Origin: Sphingomonas rhizophila
GTDB lineage: Bacteria; Pseudomonadota; Alphaproteobacteria; Sphingomonadales; Sphingomonadaceae
Assembly (NCBI RefSeq): GCF_014396585.1
Contig: NZ_CP060717.1
Location: 1,798,001-1,862,000 of the forward strand
DNA length: 64,000 nt
Direction of reading: 5' to 3'
The translations under genes and the position numbers were made by a program. Each line of letters begins with the position of its first letter. The stretch's first letter is position 1. The notes beneath the pieces were generated by a model, which was not told where the DNA came from, did not search any database, and worked only from the letters and a program-made list of their open reading frames with translations. This document shows, piece after piece, positions 18,178 to 31,910 of the stretch.

Positions 18178-18876
18178 ATGGCCACTACCGGGGCACACAC
18201 CATCAAGGCGTTCGACGAGGATCTCGATCGGCTGCGCGCGCTCATCAGCCAGATGGGCGGACTGGCCGAACACGCCATCCGCGAATCCATGCGCTGCCTG
18301 GTCCAGCGTGACCTCGAAGGCGCGCAGAAGATCGTCGACAACGACAAGAAGCTCGACGCACTGGAAATCGAGACGGAACGCCGTGCCGTCCAGCTGATCG
18401 CGCTCCGGGCACCGATGGCGGGCGACCTTCGCGACGTCGTCGCGGCGATGAAAATCTCCAGCGTCGTCGAGCGTATCGGCGACTATGCCAAGAACATCGC
18501 CAAGCGCGTTCCGCTGCTCGACAGCGTCGGCAAGATCGAGCCGCTGTCGCTGATGCCGGAAATGGCGCGTATCGCCACCGAAATGGTCCACGACGTCCTC
18601 AATGCGTTCGTCGAGCGCGACGCGGAAGCGGCGGTCCGGGTGGTCGAGCGCGACCGCGCGGTCGACGACTTCTACAACAGCATCTTCCGCGCGCTGCTGA
18701 CCTTCATGATGGAAAACCCGAACAACATCGGCCAGTCGACGCACCTGCTGTTCATTGCCAAGAACATCGAACGCGTCGGCGACCACGCCACCAACATTGC
18801 CGAGATGGTCTACTATGCCGCCACCGGTCAGCATATGGCGGACCGGCCGCGCGGAACGGACCCACTGGAGGCCTGA
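18178..18876 (+). CDS. phoU: Phosphate signalling complex protein PhoU
   Basis: PhoU links the Pst transporter to PhoR and represses the Pho regulon when phosphate is plentiful. The 232-residue protein shows the two three-helix repeats with the metal-binding ExxxD-type patterns (KISSVVERIGDYAKNIAKR and FIAKNIERVGDHATNIAEM). It starts 14 bp after pstB and ends 3 bp before phoB. Confidence 0.96.
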   Translation: MATTGAHTIKAFDEDLDRLRALISQMGGLAEHAIRESMRCLVQRDLEGAQKIVDNDKKLDALEIETERRAVQLIALRAPMAGDLRDVVAAMKISSVVERIGDYAKNIAKRVPLLDSVGKIEPLSLMPEMARIATEMVHDVLNAFVERDAEAAVRVVERDRAVDDFYNSIFRALLTFMMENPNNIGQSTHLLFIAKNIERVGDHATNIAEMVYYAATGQHMADRPRGTDPLEA

Positions 18877-18879
18877 TCG

Positions 18880-19686
18880 ATGAGCGGGAAGCGTCTCTTG
18901 CTGGTCGAGGACGATCGGGCGCTGTCCGACCTCATCAGTTTTCACTTTGGCCGCGCTGACTGGTCTGTCACCCGCACCGGCGACGGTGAGGAAGCGTTGA
19001 TCCTGGCCGAGGAAATCCGGCCCGACCTCGTCATTCTCGACTGGATGATCGAGGGTATCAGCGGCATCGAAGTGTGCCGCCGCCTTCGCCGGCGCGAATC
19101 CACCGCAAACCTGCCGATCATCATGCTGACCGCTCGAGGCGAGGAGGAGGACCGCATCCGCGGCCTCGATACCGGTGCCGACGACTATATGACCAAGCCG
19201 TTCTCACCGAAGGAATTGTTGGCCCGCGCCGGCGCCGTGCTTCGCCGCGTCCGTCCGGCGATCGCCGCCGGGGCGCTCAGCTACGCCGGGATCGACATGG
19301 ACCTCGCGGCGCACAAGGTGAAACGCCAGGGCGCGCCGTTGCAGCTCGGCCCGACCGAATATCGCCTGCTGCGTCATTTCCTCGAAAACCCCGGCCGGGT
19401 CTTCTCCCGCCAGCAGCTGCTGGAATCGGTCTGGCCCCATAGCGAGGACATCGAACTACGCACGGTCGACGTTCACGTCCGCCGCCTCCGCCTGGCGCTG
19501 GGCGAACCGGACATGGTCAGGACGGTTCGCTCGGCCGGTTACTCGCTCGACGCCGAAGGGTTGCCTGACCGGCCGCCTAGCCGCATGAGCGCCAGCCATG
19601 GCGCGAAAGAACAAAGGCAAGGGCGGCGGCAATCCCAACCGGCCGCGTTTCTGGGGCAAGCATGCGGTCGCGGCCGCGCTCGATAA
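18880..19686 (+). CDS. phoB: Phosphate regulon response regulator PhoB (3' end probably frameshifted; real stop likely at 19568)
   Basis: This is an OmpR-type regulator. The receiver domain (residues 1-120) has the acidic pair EDD, the phospho-acceptor in LVILDWMIEG (about D53), T in MLTA and K in TKPFSPKEL. The winged helix (about 130-228) has LGPTEYRLLRHFLENPGRVFSRQQLLESVW and VDVHVRRLRLALG. As read, the frame runs 40 residues past the normal end and overlaps rlmB by 89 bp. One extra G at the GGG run 19558-19560 would give a stop at 19568, a product of 229 residues (the usual PhoB length) and a normal 29-bp gap to rlmB. I therefore think the C-terminal tail after SLDAEG is an artefact. Confidence 0.94.
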   Translation: MSGKRLLLVEDDRALSDLISFHFGRADWSVTRTGDGEEALILAEEIRPDLVILDWMIEGISGIEVCRRLRRRESTANLPIIMLTARGEEEDRIRGLDTGADDYMTKPFSPKELLARAGAVLRRVRPAIAAGALSYAGIDMDLAAHKVKRQGAPLQLGPTEYRLLRHFLENPGRVFSRQQLLESVWPHSEDIELRTVDVHVRRLRLALGEPDMVRTVRSAGYSLDAEGLPDRPPSRMSASHGAKEQRQGRRQSQPAAFLGQACGRGRAR

Positions 19687-20338
19687 TCCCGACCGGCGCG
19701 TCCACAAGGCGTGGGCGACGCGCGATGCCGCCACGTTCATGAACTTCCCGCCCGAGGTGACGCTGGTCATGGCCGAAGCGCCCGACCTGGGGCGGATGGT
19801 GCCGCACGACGCGCCCCACCAGGGTGTCGTGATCGAGGTCGAGCCGCTGGAGGACATCTGGCTCGCCGACCTCCTCGCCGACGCGCCGGAGCGCGCGGTG
19901 CTGCTCGTCCTCGACCAGGTCACCGATCCGCATAATGTCGGCGCCATCCTTCGCACCGCCGCGGCCTTCGGCGCGATCGGCATCGTCACCCAGGACCGGC
20001 ACAGTCCGCCCGAGGGCGGAGCGCTGGCCAAGGCGGCATCCGGCGCGCTGGAGCGGGTGCCATGGGCGCGGGTCGTCAACCTGTCGCGCGCGCTGGAGGA
20101 AATTGCCGAGGCGGGCTTCTGGCGTATCGGCCTTGCCGGCGATGCCAAGACCGACCTCAAGGACGCGCTGGGACCGCAGCGGGTAGCGCTCGTGCTCGGC
20201 GCGGAAGGTACGGGCATGCGCCACAATACCAAGGAGCATGTCGACGCGCTGGCCAGGCTGCCCATCACGGACGCGGTCGAGAGCCTCAACGTCTCGAACG
20301 CCGCCGCCGTCGCCCTTTACGCCGCGAGCGTCGCCTGA
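19598..20338 (+). CDS. rlmB: TrmH-family 23S rRNA (guanosine2251-2'-O)-methyltransferase RlmB
   Basis: This SPOUT methyltransferase is predicted to modify G2251 of 23S rRNA. The 246-residue protein has a basic N-terminus (MARKNKGKGGG), the substrate-binding lead FWGKHAVAAALDNPDRRVHK, and the three knot motifs LDQVTDPHNVGAILRTA, LGAEGTGMRHNTKEHVD and ESLNVSNAAAVALYA. The ATG at 19598 is well placed once the probable phoB frameshift is allowed for. Its stop overlaps the start of the next gene (TGATG). Confidence 0.92.
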   Translation: MARKNKGKGGGNPNRPRFWGKHAVAAALDNPDRRVHKAWATRDAATFMNFPPEVTLVMAEAPDLGRMVPHDAPHQGVVIEVEPLEDIWLADLLADAPERAVLLVLDQVTDPHNVGAILRTAAAFGAIGIVTQDRHSPPEGGALAKAASGALERVPWARVVNLSRALEEIAEAGFWRIGLAGDAKTDLKDALGPQRVALVLGAEGTGMRHNTKEHVDALARLPITDAVESLNVSNAAAVALYAASVA

Positions 20339-20961
20339 TGGTCCGGACGGCCGAGTCGCTTCGGGCCAGCCTCGATGCGCTGGCTGAGCGCGAGAAGGCC
20401 TTCGCCGAGGTGCTCGATATCCACGGGCGGCCGGAACCGCGCCTGAGCGAACCCGGGGTCGAGACCCTCCTGCGGACAATTGTCGGCCAGCAGGTCAGCG
20501 TCGCCGCCGCCCGGTCGATGTGGAACAAACTGGTCGCGAAATATGGGTCGCCGGTCGACCTTGAGTCCCTGCTTGCCGCGAGCGACGAGCAACTGCGCGA
20601 GGCGGGACTGTCGCGGCAGAAGGCAGGTTATGCCCGCAGCCTGGCGGGGCTGGTGCTGTCGGGCGAACTCGACCTCGTCAACCTTCCCACGGACGATGAG
20701 GAAGCGATCGAGCTCCTCACCCGCATCAAGGGCATCGGCCGCTGGTCGGCGGAAATCTACCTGTTGTTCGCGGAAGGCCGGCCCGATGCGTTTCCGGCCG
20801 GCGACCTCGCCGTCCAGGTCCAGCTCGGCAAGCTGCTCGGCCATCCCGAACGGCCAAGCGAGAAGCAGGTGCGCGAGTGGGGCGAAGCGTGGCGGCCGCA
20901 TCGCGGGGCCGCCGCGGTGCTCGCCTGGCACGCCTATAACAGCACCGGTACGGCGCTCTGA
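20338..20961 (+). CDS. DNA-3-methyladenine glycosylase / HhH-GPD base-excision repair protein
   Basis: This is a helix-hairpin-helix glycosylase of the AlkA/MAG type that removes alkylated purines. The 207-residue product has LLRTIVGQQVSVAAARSMWNKL, the HhH motif LTRIKGIGRWSAEIYLLFA (about residues 126-144) and the catalytic aspartate in FPAGDLAVQ (about residue 156). The end WRPHRGAAAVLAWHAYN is typical. The start at 20338 shares bases with the rlmB stop, implying coupling. It lacks the N-terminal domain of E. coli AlkA, like the short MAG-type enzymes. Confidence 0.9.
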   Translation: MVRTAESLRASLDALAEREKAFAEVLDIHGRPEPRLSEPGVETLLRTIVGQQVSVAAARSMWNKLVAKYGSPVDLESLLAASDEQLREAGLSRQKAGYARSLAGLVLSGELDLVNLPTDDEEAIELLTRIKGIGRWSAEIYLLFAEGRPDAFPAGDLAVQVQLGKLLGHPERPSEKQVREWGEAWRPHRGAAAVLAWHAYNSTGTAL

Positions 20962-20962
20962 T

Positions 20963-22275
20963 CTAGTTGCGCAGGCCGGCGCTATGCGGACGGGCGTTGA
21001 GCGCGCTCCATGCCCTTGCGCCGCGATCGAGGCTGAACGGTCCCATCTTGCCGCCATCCTCGCCGCCGCGCCCGACGAGGAAGCTGGCCGATTGCTGACC
21101 GTCACCGCCGGTCCAGCGATAGAGGGCGTTGATCGCCACCAGCGGCACCAGCAGCTTGCGCCCCTCGATCTCGATCGGATTGAGCCGTTCCGGCACCAGC
21201 GGAATGCGGCTGCGGACAGCGACCTTCCCATGCGGTTCAAGCACCGGGATCCGATCGCCCATTCCGACCGGATTGCGGAAGAAGTGGGTGATGTCCTCGT
21301 CCTGCCGCGGTCCGGCGTTCAGCATTATCGCTTCGACCAGGAGATCGCGTGCCGGGGCGCTGCCGGTATTCCGGACGACGAGCTCGAACGACAGCCGCGC
21401 CGTTCCGGTCTCGTCCAGTTCGGCGCGGATCGGGGTGAAGTCGAATTCGATCTGCGGCTTCAGCGAACGCGAGACGATCGCGCCGTCCAGTTGCGGATGG
21501 ACGCTGCGCGGCGTGCGGGCGGTAATCGTGCCATCGGCTGGTCGCGTGGAGGCCGGCGCCGCGGGCGCGGGCGCAGCCGGTCGTGGCATTCGGGCGTTGA
21601 TCGTACCTTCCAACGGTCGCGCCGCTGGGGCGCCGGCGGCGCGGGACGCGGTTGCGGCACCGGCGCTGGCTCGGCGCCGGCATAGGCCAGGCGGTCATAG
21701 CCATTCTGCCCCGCCCCGGGCTGCAGCTTGCGCCATGCGAAAAAGGCCGCGGCCGCCACGAGCGCCAACCCGGCGAGGAGCCACGGCCACCAGCCAGGCG
21801 ACCCGTCGTCCTGGACCGCGGCGACATCGGGCATGACCGGCGCGCCGGTTTCCACCGGAGCGGCGCTCGAAATCGGTGGCGAGATTTCGAGCGAGTCGAT
21901 GATGTTGGGCGCGGGCGGCGTCGAAGTCTGGGTCGCGGTCGAGCGGGACGGGGCCGCATCGGCTTGCCGAGATGTCGGTGACGTTGTCGCCGGACGAGTC
22001 GGCACTGGCGCCGTTTGGCCCGCCGTCTGCTGCGCGGGAGCAGGCGCCGTCACCGCCGGCGGCGTCGGCTCGGCCTGGCGCGCCGGACGGCCGCCGAGGC
22101 TGAAATCCTGGAGCTCGCGCGGGCCGACGACGTTGCCGGACGCTGGCGGCGGCGGCGCGATCTCGACGCCGTTGGTAGTGGCCGGCGCGGTGGATTGGGC
22201 GCCAAGCGGGGCGGTGCCCGCGACAATCGCCACGAGCCCCACCAGCATTGCACTTGCAGCCCGGAATCGGATCAT
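20963..22275 (-). CDS. Proline-rich membrane-anchored protein of unknown function (one-base frameshift in this sequence)
   Basis: I do not recognise the function. The ATG at 22275 gives a signal-like start (MIRFRAASAMLVGLVAIVAGTAPLGAQ). It is followed by a Pro/Ala/Thr-rich region to about residue 155, a membrane helix in WWPWLLAGLALVAAAAFFAWRK, a second proline-rich stretch, and a beta-rich C-terminal domain (IEFDFTPIRAELDETGTARLSFELVVRNTGSAPARDLLVEAIM) ending at 20963. The two halves are in different frames; one missing base at the GGGG run 21627-21630 explains it and gives 437 residues. The C-terminal part resembles a domain that handles N-terminal tails or surface binding, but this is only an impression. 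It converges with the glycosylase gene (1-bp gap). Confidence 0.72.
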
Positions 22276-22383
22276 GTCCGGCCCCACCCTCGCTTTCCCT
22301 GTCGCTAGGCGCGCTGCCCTGCCCCGGGCCATGCGCGGGCGCGTCATGGCCCGATTGGGCGCGTCAGGCAAGTCTCGGACGCT

Positions 22384-23076
22384 CTAGCGTGCGTCGACCA
22401 GCACCAATTCCGCGTCGGAATCGGCCTCGATTTCAACGCGCTGCTCGCCACGGATCGCGACTCCGTCGCGGGCCTTGGCGGCGACGCCGTTGATCCGGAC
22501 ATCGGCCGACGGCACGAGGTAGAGGTGGCGTTCCGGATCGGCGGCATAGGCGACACTCGACCCCGCCTTCACCGTCGCCCCGAGCACACGGGCATCGGCA
22601 TTGATGGTCAACGCGCCGTCCTCGGGATTACCGCTGGCGAGCAATTGGAAACTGCCTTCCCGGGCCTCCTTCGGGAAGGGCATCATGCCCCAAGCCGGCT
22701 CGGCGCCGGGGCGGTCGGTCTGGACCCAGATCTGGAACAGGGTCGTCGCCTCGTCCTCCAGATTATATTCGGCATGGGTAACGCCGGTTCCGGCGCTCAT
22801 TACCTGAACGTCGCCGGCGCCGGTCCGTCCCTTGTTGCCCATCGAATCCTGGTGGGTGATCGCACCGGTACGGACGTAGGTGATGATTTCCATGTCGCGG
22901 TGCGGATGCGGCGGAAAGCCGGAGCGGGCGCCGATCGTGTCGTCGTTCCACACGCGGATCGCGCCCCAGCCCATGCGGGCCGGATCGTGATAGTTGGCGA
23001 AGCTGAAATGGTGGCGGGCATCGAGCCAGCCGTGGTCGGCGTGGCCCAGCGAAGCGAAGGGTCGGATGTCGATCAT
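22384..23076 (-). CDS. Pirin-family protein
   Basis: This is a bicupin protein of 230 residues. The metal ligands of pirin are present: His57 and His59 in PPHPHRDMEIITYV, His101 and Glu103 in GTGVTHAEYN. Bacterial pirins are Fe-binding; some are quercetin dioxygenases and others regulate metabolism, and the role here is not clear. The start at 23076 (MIDIRPFASLGHADHGWLDARHHFSF) is preferred to the in-frame start at 23106 because pirins begin close to this point. It diverges from the giant kinase gene, leaving about 210 bp for both promoters. Confidence 0.9.
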   Translation of the reverse strand: MIDIRPFASLGHADHGWLDARHHFSFANYHDPARMGWGAIRVWNDDTIGARSGFPPHPHRDMEIITYVRTGAITHQDSMGNKGRTGAGDVQVMSAGTGVTHAEYNLEDEATTLFQIWVQTDRPGAEPAWGMMPFPKEAREGSFQLLASGNPEDGALTINADARVLGATVKAGSSVAYAADPERHLYLVPSADVRINGVAAKARDGVAIRGEQRVEIEADSDAELVLVDAR

Positions 23077-23285
23077 GGCGACAAGATGCGCCCCCTCGCC
23101 AACCATTCAAGTGTCAACGATGTAACCGCCTTCGCCACCCTTGGATGCATCGAAACGGCACGCTTTGCGAAAATTTTGGGGCGACAGGGAACAATGTCTC
23201 CCTGCATTGCGCTTCCACCGATGGTGGAGGGTGTGCGCGGGGATATTCCGGTGCCTCCCAGTAACGTCCGGGTGAGGGCCACAGA

Positions 23286-28658
<5,373 letters not shown>

Positions 28659-28662
28659 CCAG

Positions 28663-30660
28663 ATGACGAATTCTCCCCGACCAATGGTTTCGCGCGCCCC
28701 ACGCAAACGGGATGAGGTGAAGACCCGCATTCTCGTCGTTGACGACGACGAGCGGAACCTGCTGGCGATCACCGAAGTGCTCGGCGGAATTGCGGAAGTC
28801 GTCACCGCGACCTCGGGCCGCGAAGCGCTTCGCGCGCTTCTGAAGGGCGACTTCGCGGTCATCCTGCTCGATGTGTTCATGCCCGGCATGGACGGCTATG
28901 AAACCGCCAGCCTGATCCGGGCGCGCGAACAGACGGCGCGAATTCCGATCATCTTCCTGTCGGCGGTGAACAAGGAAACCGAGCATCTGATGCGCGGCTA
29001 CGCGATGGGCGCGGTCGACTATGTCTTCAAGCCCGTCGACCCGCTGGTGCTGACGTCCAAGGTCGGCGTCTTCGTCGACCTTTACGAAATGCGCCGCCAG
29101 ATCGAAGAGAAGAGCCGCGCGGAACAGGAGTTGCGGGACGCCAAATATCAGGCTGAGCTTGAAAGGCTCCGGATCGAGCAGGAGCTCGAAGCCAGCCGCA
29201 AGCGCCAGGCCGCGATCATCCAGTCACTGCCGATCCTGCTCTATATGGAGCCTCACGAATCCGACACTCGCCTGCCCGACTTCGTCTCCGGCGATTTCGA
29301 AGCGATGACCGGCTTCACCTACTCCGACATTACGGCCAATCCGGGCCTGTGGCAGGAGCGTCTGCACGAGGAGGACCGCGACCGGGTCCTGGCCGCACTA
29401 CGCGATCGCCCGGTGCAAGGACGCTGGTCGATCGAGTATCGGTGGTGCTGCGCCAATGGCGAGTACAAGCACTTCCACGACCAGGCGGTGCTAATCCGCC
29501 ATGACGACGAGCGGGCGGAATTCGCCGGGTCGCTGACCGACGTTTCCGAACGGCGGACCCTGGAAAGCAGGCTGGTCCAGGCGCAGAAGATGGAAGCGAT
29601 CGGCCAGCTGACGGGCGGCATTGCTCACGATTTCAACAATCTCCTCGCCGCGGTGCTGGGCGGTCTTCACATCCTGCAGCGGCGGGTCGAATTCGGCGCG
29701 AACGAGCAGAAGATCGTCGACCAGATGCGTCGTGCCTCCGAACAAGGTGCCGAACTGGTACGCCGGATGATGGCCTTCGCCCGCAAGCAGGACCTCAGTC
29801 CCGCGAGCGTGGACCCGCAGCAGCTTTGCACGTCGGTCGCGGGCCTCGTCGAACATACGCTCGGCGGGACCATCGAGATCGACTGGCGCTGCGGAATGAT
29901 GAACAGCAACCTGTTTGTCGACCAGTCGCAGCTGGAACTAGCGCTGCTCAACCTGATCCTCAATGCCCGCGATGCCATGCCCGGCGGCGGCCGCGTCACA
30001 ATCGGAATCGACGAAGTGGCGAGCGAGGCCGACGGCAGCGATCCGCTGGTACGGATCCGCGTCAGCGATCATGGCCACGGCATCCCGGCCGACCATATCG
30101 ACAAGATTGTCGAGCCGTTCTTTACCACCAAGGAAGCCGGCAAGGGCACCGGGCTCGGTCTGTCGATGGTCGCGGGATTCGTGCAGCAGTCCGGCGGACG
30201 CTTCACGATCGACAGCGTGATCGAGGAAGGAACGACGGTTGAGATTCTGCTTCCGGCCACGCCGCAGCCTGTCGCGGACCGGCCGGTGGAGCCGGACGCC
30301 ACGGGCAAGGACATCAGCGTTCGGAGCGTCCTCTTGGTCGACGATGACGAAGCAGTCCGGACCGTGCTCGGTGAGCAATTGCGCGAGATGGGACTGTCGG
30401 TCGATTGTGCCGCCGACGGCGCCGAGGCGTTGCAGCACCTCAGTCTCGGCAAGCGCTTCGACCTCCTGCTGACCGATTTCGCGATGCCGGGCATGAACGG
30501 CATCGAGACCATCCGCCAGGCAAGCGAACAGCGACCGGACATGCGCGCTGCCTTGATGACCGGCTACGCCGACGAGGAATCGACCGCCGCGGCGCGCGCC
30601 TCGCTGACGATACTTCGCAAGCCGATCAGCCCCGCCGAGCTTCGCAAGGTGCTCGGCTAA
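28663..30660 (+). CDS. Hybrid histidine kinase: REC-PAS-HisKA-HATPase-REC
   Basis: This 665-residue protein has an N-terminal receiver (about 20-140; phospho-Asp in VILLDVFMPGMDG, K in FKPVD), a coiled coil (about 148-185) and a PAS domain (about 190-300, with the PAC-like EYRWCCANGEYKHFHDQAVLI). It then has a HisKA domain of the NtrB-like type (GQLTGGIAHDFNNLLAAVLGGL, phospho-His about 325), a HATPase (NLILNARDAMP, SDHGHGIP, GTGLGLSMV) and a C-terminal receiver (about 550-665; LLLTDFAMPGMNG). It begins 4 bp after the HAMP-repeat kinase and is surely co-transcribed. The N-terminal receiver could be a target of the upstream kinase. No output DNA-binding domain is present. Confidence 0.93.
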   Translation: MTNSPRPMVSRAPRKRDEVKTRILVVDDDERNLLAITEVLGGIAEVVTATSGREALRALLKGDFAVILLDVFMPGMDGYETASLIRAREQTARIPIIFLSAVNKETEHLMRGYAMGAVDYVFKPVDPLVLTSKVGVFVDLYEMRRQIEEKSRAEQELRDAKYQAELERLRIEQELEASRKRQAAIIQSLPILLYMEPHESDTRLPDFVSGDFEAMTGFTYSDITANPGLWQERLHEEDRDRVLAALRDRPVQGRWSIEYRWCCANGEYKHFHDQAVLIRHDDERAEFAGSLTDVSERRTLESRLVQAQKMEAIGQLTGGIAHDFNNLLAAVLGGLHILQRRVEFGANEQKIVDQMRRASEQGAELVRRMMAFARKQDLSPASVDPQQLCTSVAGLVEHTLGGTIEIDWRCGMMNSNLFVDQSQLELALLNLILNARDAMPGGGRVTIGIDEVASEADGSDPLVRIRVSDHGHGIPADHIDKIVEPFFTTKEAGKGTGLGLSMVAGFVQQSGGRFTIDSVIEEGTTVEILLPATPQPVADRPVEPDATGKDISVRSVLLVDDDEAVRTVLGEQLREMGLSVDCAADGAEALQHLSLGKRFDLLLTDFAMPGMNGIETIRQASEQRPDMRAALMTGYADEESTAAARASLTILRKPISPAELRKVLG

Positions 30661-30745
30661 CGCCACACCAAAACGGCTGGTGCACTCAAGTGACCTGACC
30701 GGCGGGCGGTTGCGAAGCCGCCGCGACTGCGGCATCTGGCCGGGC

Positions 30746-31792
30746 GTGAGCGCGGACCGTTTGACCATCGATGACGTGGCCCGCGAGGCCGGAGTCGCCC
30801 GCGTGACCGTGTCTCGCGTTCTTAACGGCGACGCCGGGGTCCGCGACCAGACTCGCGCCAGGGTTCGCGAGGCCATCGCGAAGCTGGGATACTCGGTCAA
30901 TCACCAGGCTCGGGCGCTGGCGAGCGGCGGCGCCCGGAGGATCATCCTGTTCCATGCCGGCAACCCCGACCGCGAACCCAACAGCTATTACGACTCGGGC
31001 CTCGAGCTAGGCGCGCTCCGGGCCTGCTCGGCACGGGGCCTGGACCTCGCGTCGCGCACGATCGATCCGGACGTACCCGACCTGCTGGATCGATTTTCGG
31101 CAATCGTCGCCAGCGAGCGTCCATCGGGCGTCATCCTTCCCCCACCGCTTTGCGATAATCCCGACCTGATCGCCCGCATCGAAGAGATGTCGGTCCCGGT
31201 TGCGGGCATTTCGTCCAGTGTCGCCGGGCGCCTGCCGAATGTCGGCATCGACGACTATGCCGCGGGGCGGGCGATTGCCCGGCACCTGCTCGACCTCGGC
31301 CATCGCCGCATCGGGTTCCTGTCGGGGCCGGCCAACCACCGGTCCGCGGCCACCCGTCTGGACGGGATGAAGGACGAACTTCGAGCCGACGGTCTCGACC
31401 TGACGTGGGCCGGTGAAGGCGATTTCACCTTCAAGGCCGGGATCGACAACGCCAACCAGCTGATTGCCGATGGCACATCGATCAGTGCGCTCGCCTGCGC
31501 CAACGACGATATGGCGGCCGGCGCCATGCTCACCTTCCACCGCGCGGGTTACGACCTTCCCGCCGACCTCAGCATCACCGGCTTTGACGACACGCCGGTG
31601 TCGCAGATCGTGTGGCCCCCGCTGACGACCATCCGCCAGCCGATCCAGTCTTACGGAGAGCTGGCCGTCGGGATGGTTACTGCGAACGGCGAGCTGAACG
31701 CCGGGACCAACCTGATCCCGTTCGAACTGATCGTCCGGGAATCGACCGCGACCGTTGCCTCGGTGCCGCAGAGCCGCGGCAACCCGGCCTGA
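30746..31792 (+). CDS. LacI-family transcriptional regulator of the adjacent glycan locus
   Basis: The HTH (TIDDVAREAGVARVTVSRVLNGDAGVRDQTRARVREAIAKLGYSVN) at the N-terminus and the periplasmic-binding-like effector domain (FDDTPVSQIVWPPLTTIRQP, GIDDYAAGRAIARHLLDLGHRRIGFLSGP) identify it. The GTG at 30746 (MSADRLTIDD) gives 348 residues; the frame is open to 30680, but that part is not HTH-like. It lies directly before the TonB receptor gene, whose upstream region carries a perfect LacI-type palindrome at 31837-31854. The likely inducer is a sugar released from the locus substrate. Confidence 0.93.
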   Translation: MSADRLTIDDVAREAGVARVTVSRVLNGDAGVRDQTRARVREAIAKLGYSVNHQARALASGGARRIILFHAGNPDREPNSYYDSGLELGALRACSARGLDLASRTIDPDVPDLLDRFSAIVASERPSGVILPPPLCDNPDLIARIEEMSVPVAGISSSVAGRLPNVGIDDYAAGRAIARHLLDLGHRRIGFLSGPANHRSAATRLDGMKDELRADGLDLTWAGEGDFTFKAGIDNANQLIADGTSISALACANDDMAAGAMLTFHRAGYDLPADLSITGFDDTPVSQIVWPPLTTIRQPIQSYGELAVGMVTANGELNAGTNLIPFELIVRESTATVASVPQSRGNPA

Positions 31793-31807
31793 CGCACGTC
31801 GGCAAAC

Positions 31808-31813
31808 TTGACA
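31808..31813 (+). promoter_or_regulatory. Candidate -35 element of the glycan-locus promoter
   Basis: A consensus TTGACA lies 24 bp before the operator palindrome and about 100 bp before the TonB receptor start. A good -10 box at the usual spacing is not obvious; AAGGAAT at 31833-31839 is the nearest candidate and would be overlapped by the operator. Confidence 0.4.
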
Positions 31814-31836
31814 GTTTGGTTTCGCATCGGCCAAGG

Positions 31837-31854
31837 AATGGAAGCGCTTCCATT
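31837..31854. promoter_or_regulatory. LacI-type operator, 18-bp perfect palindrome
   Basis: AATGGAAGC followed directly by its reverse complement GCTTCCATT. The central GC step and the GGAAGCGCTTCC core are typical of LacI/GalR-family operators. It lies between the LacI gene (stop 31792) and the TonB receptor (start 31911), so it is the probable binding site of that regulator. Confidence 0.85.
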
Positions 31855-31910
31855 TTAGAGAAGCATGTCCGCCGGTTCAGTCACCCGGCGGAGGACGGGA
31901 GAGGGCATTG

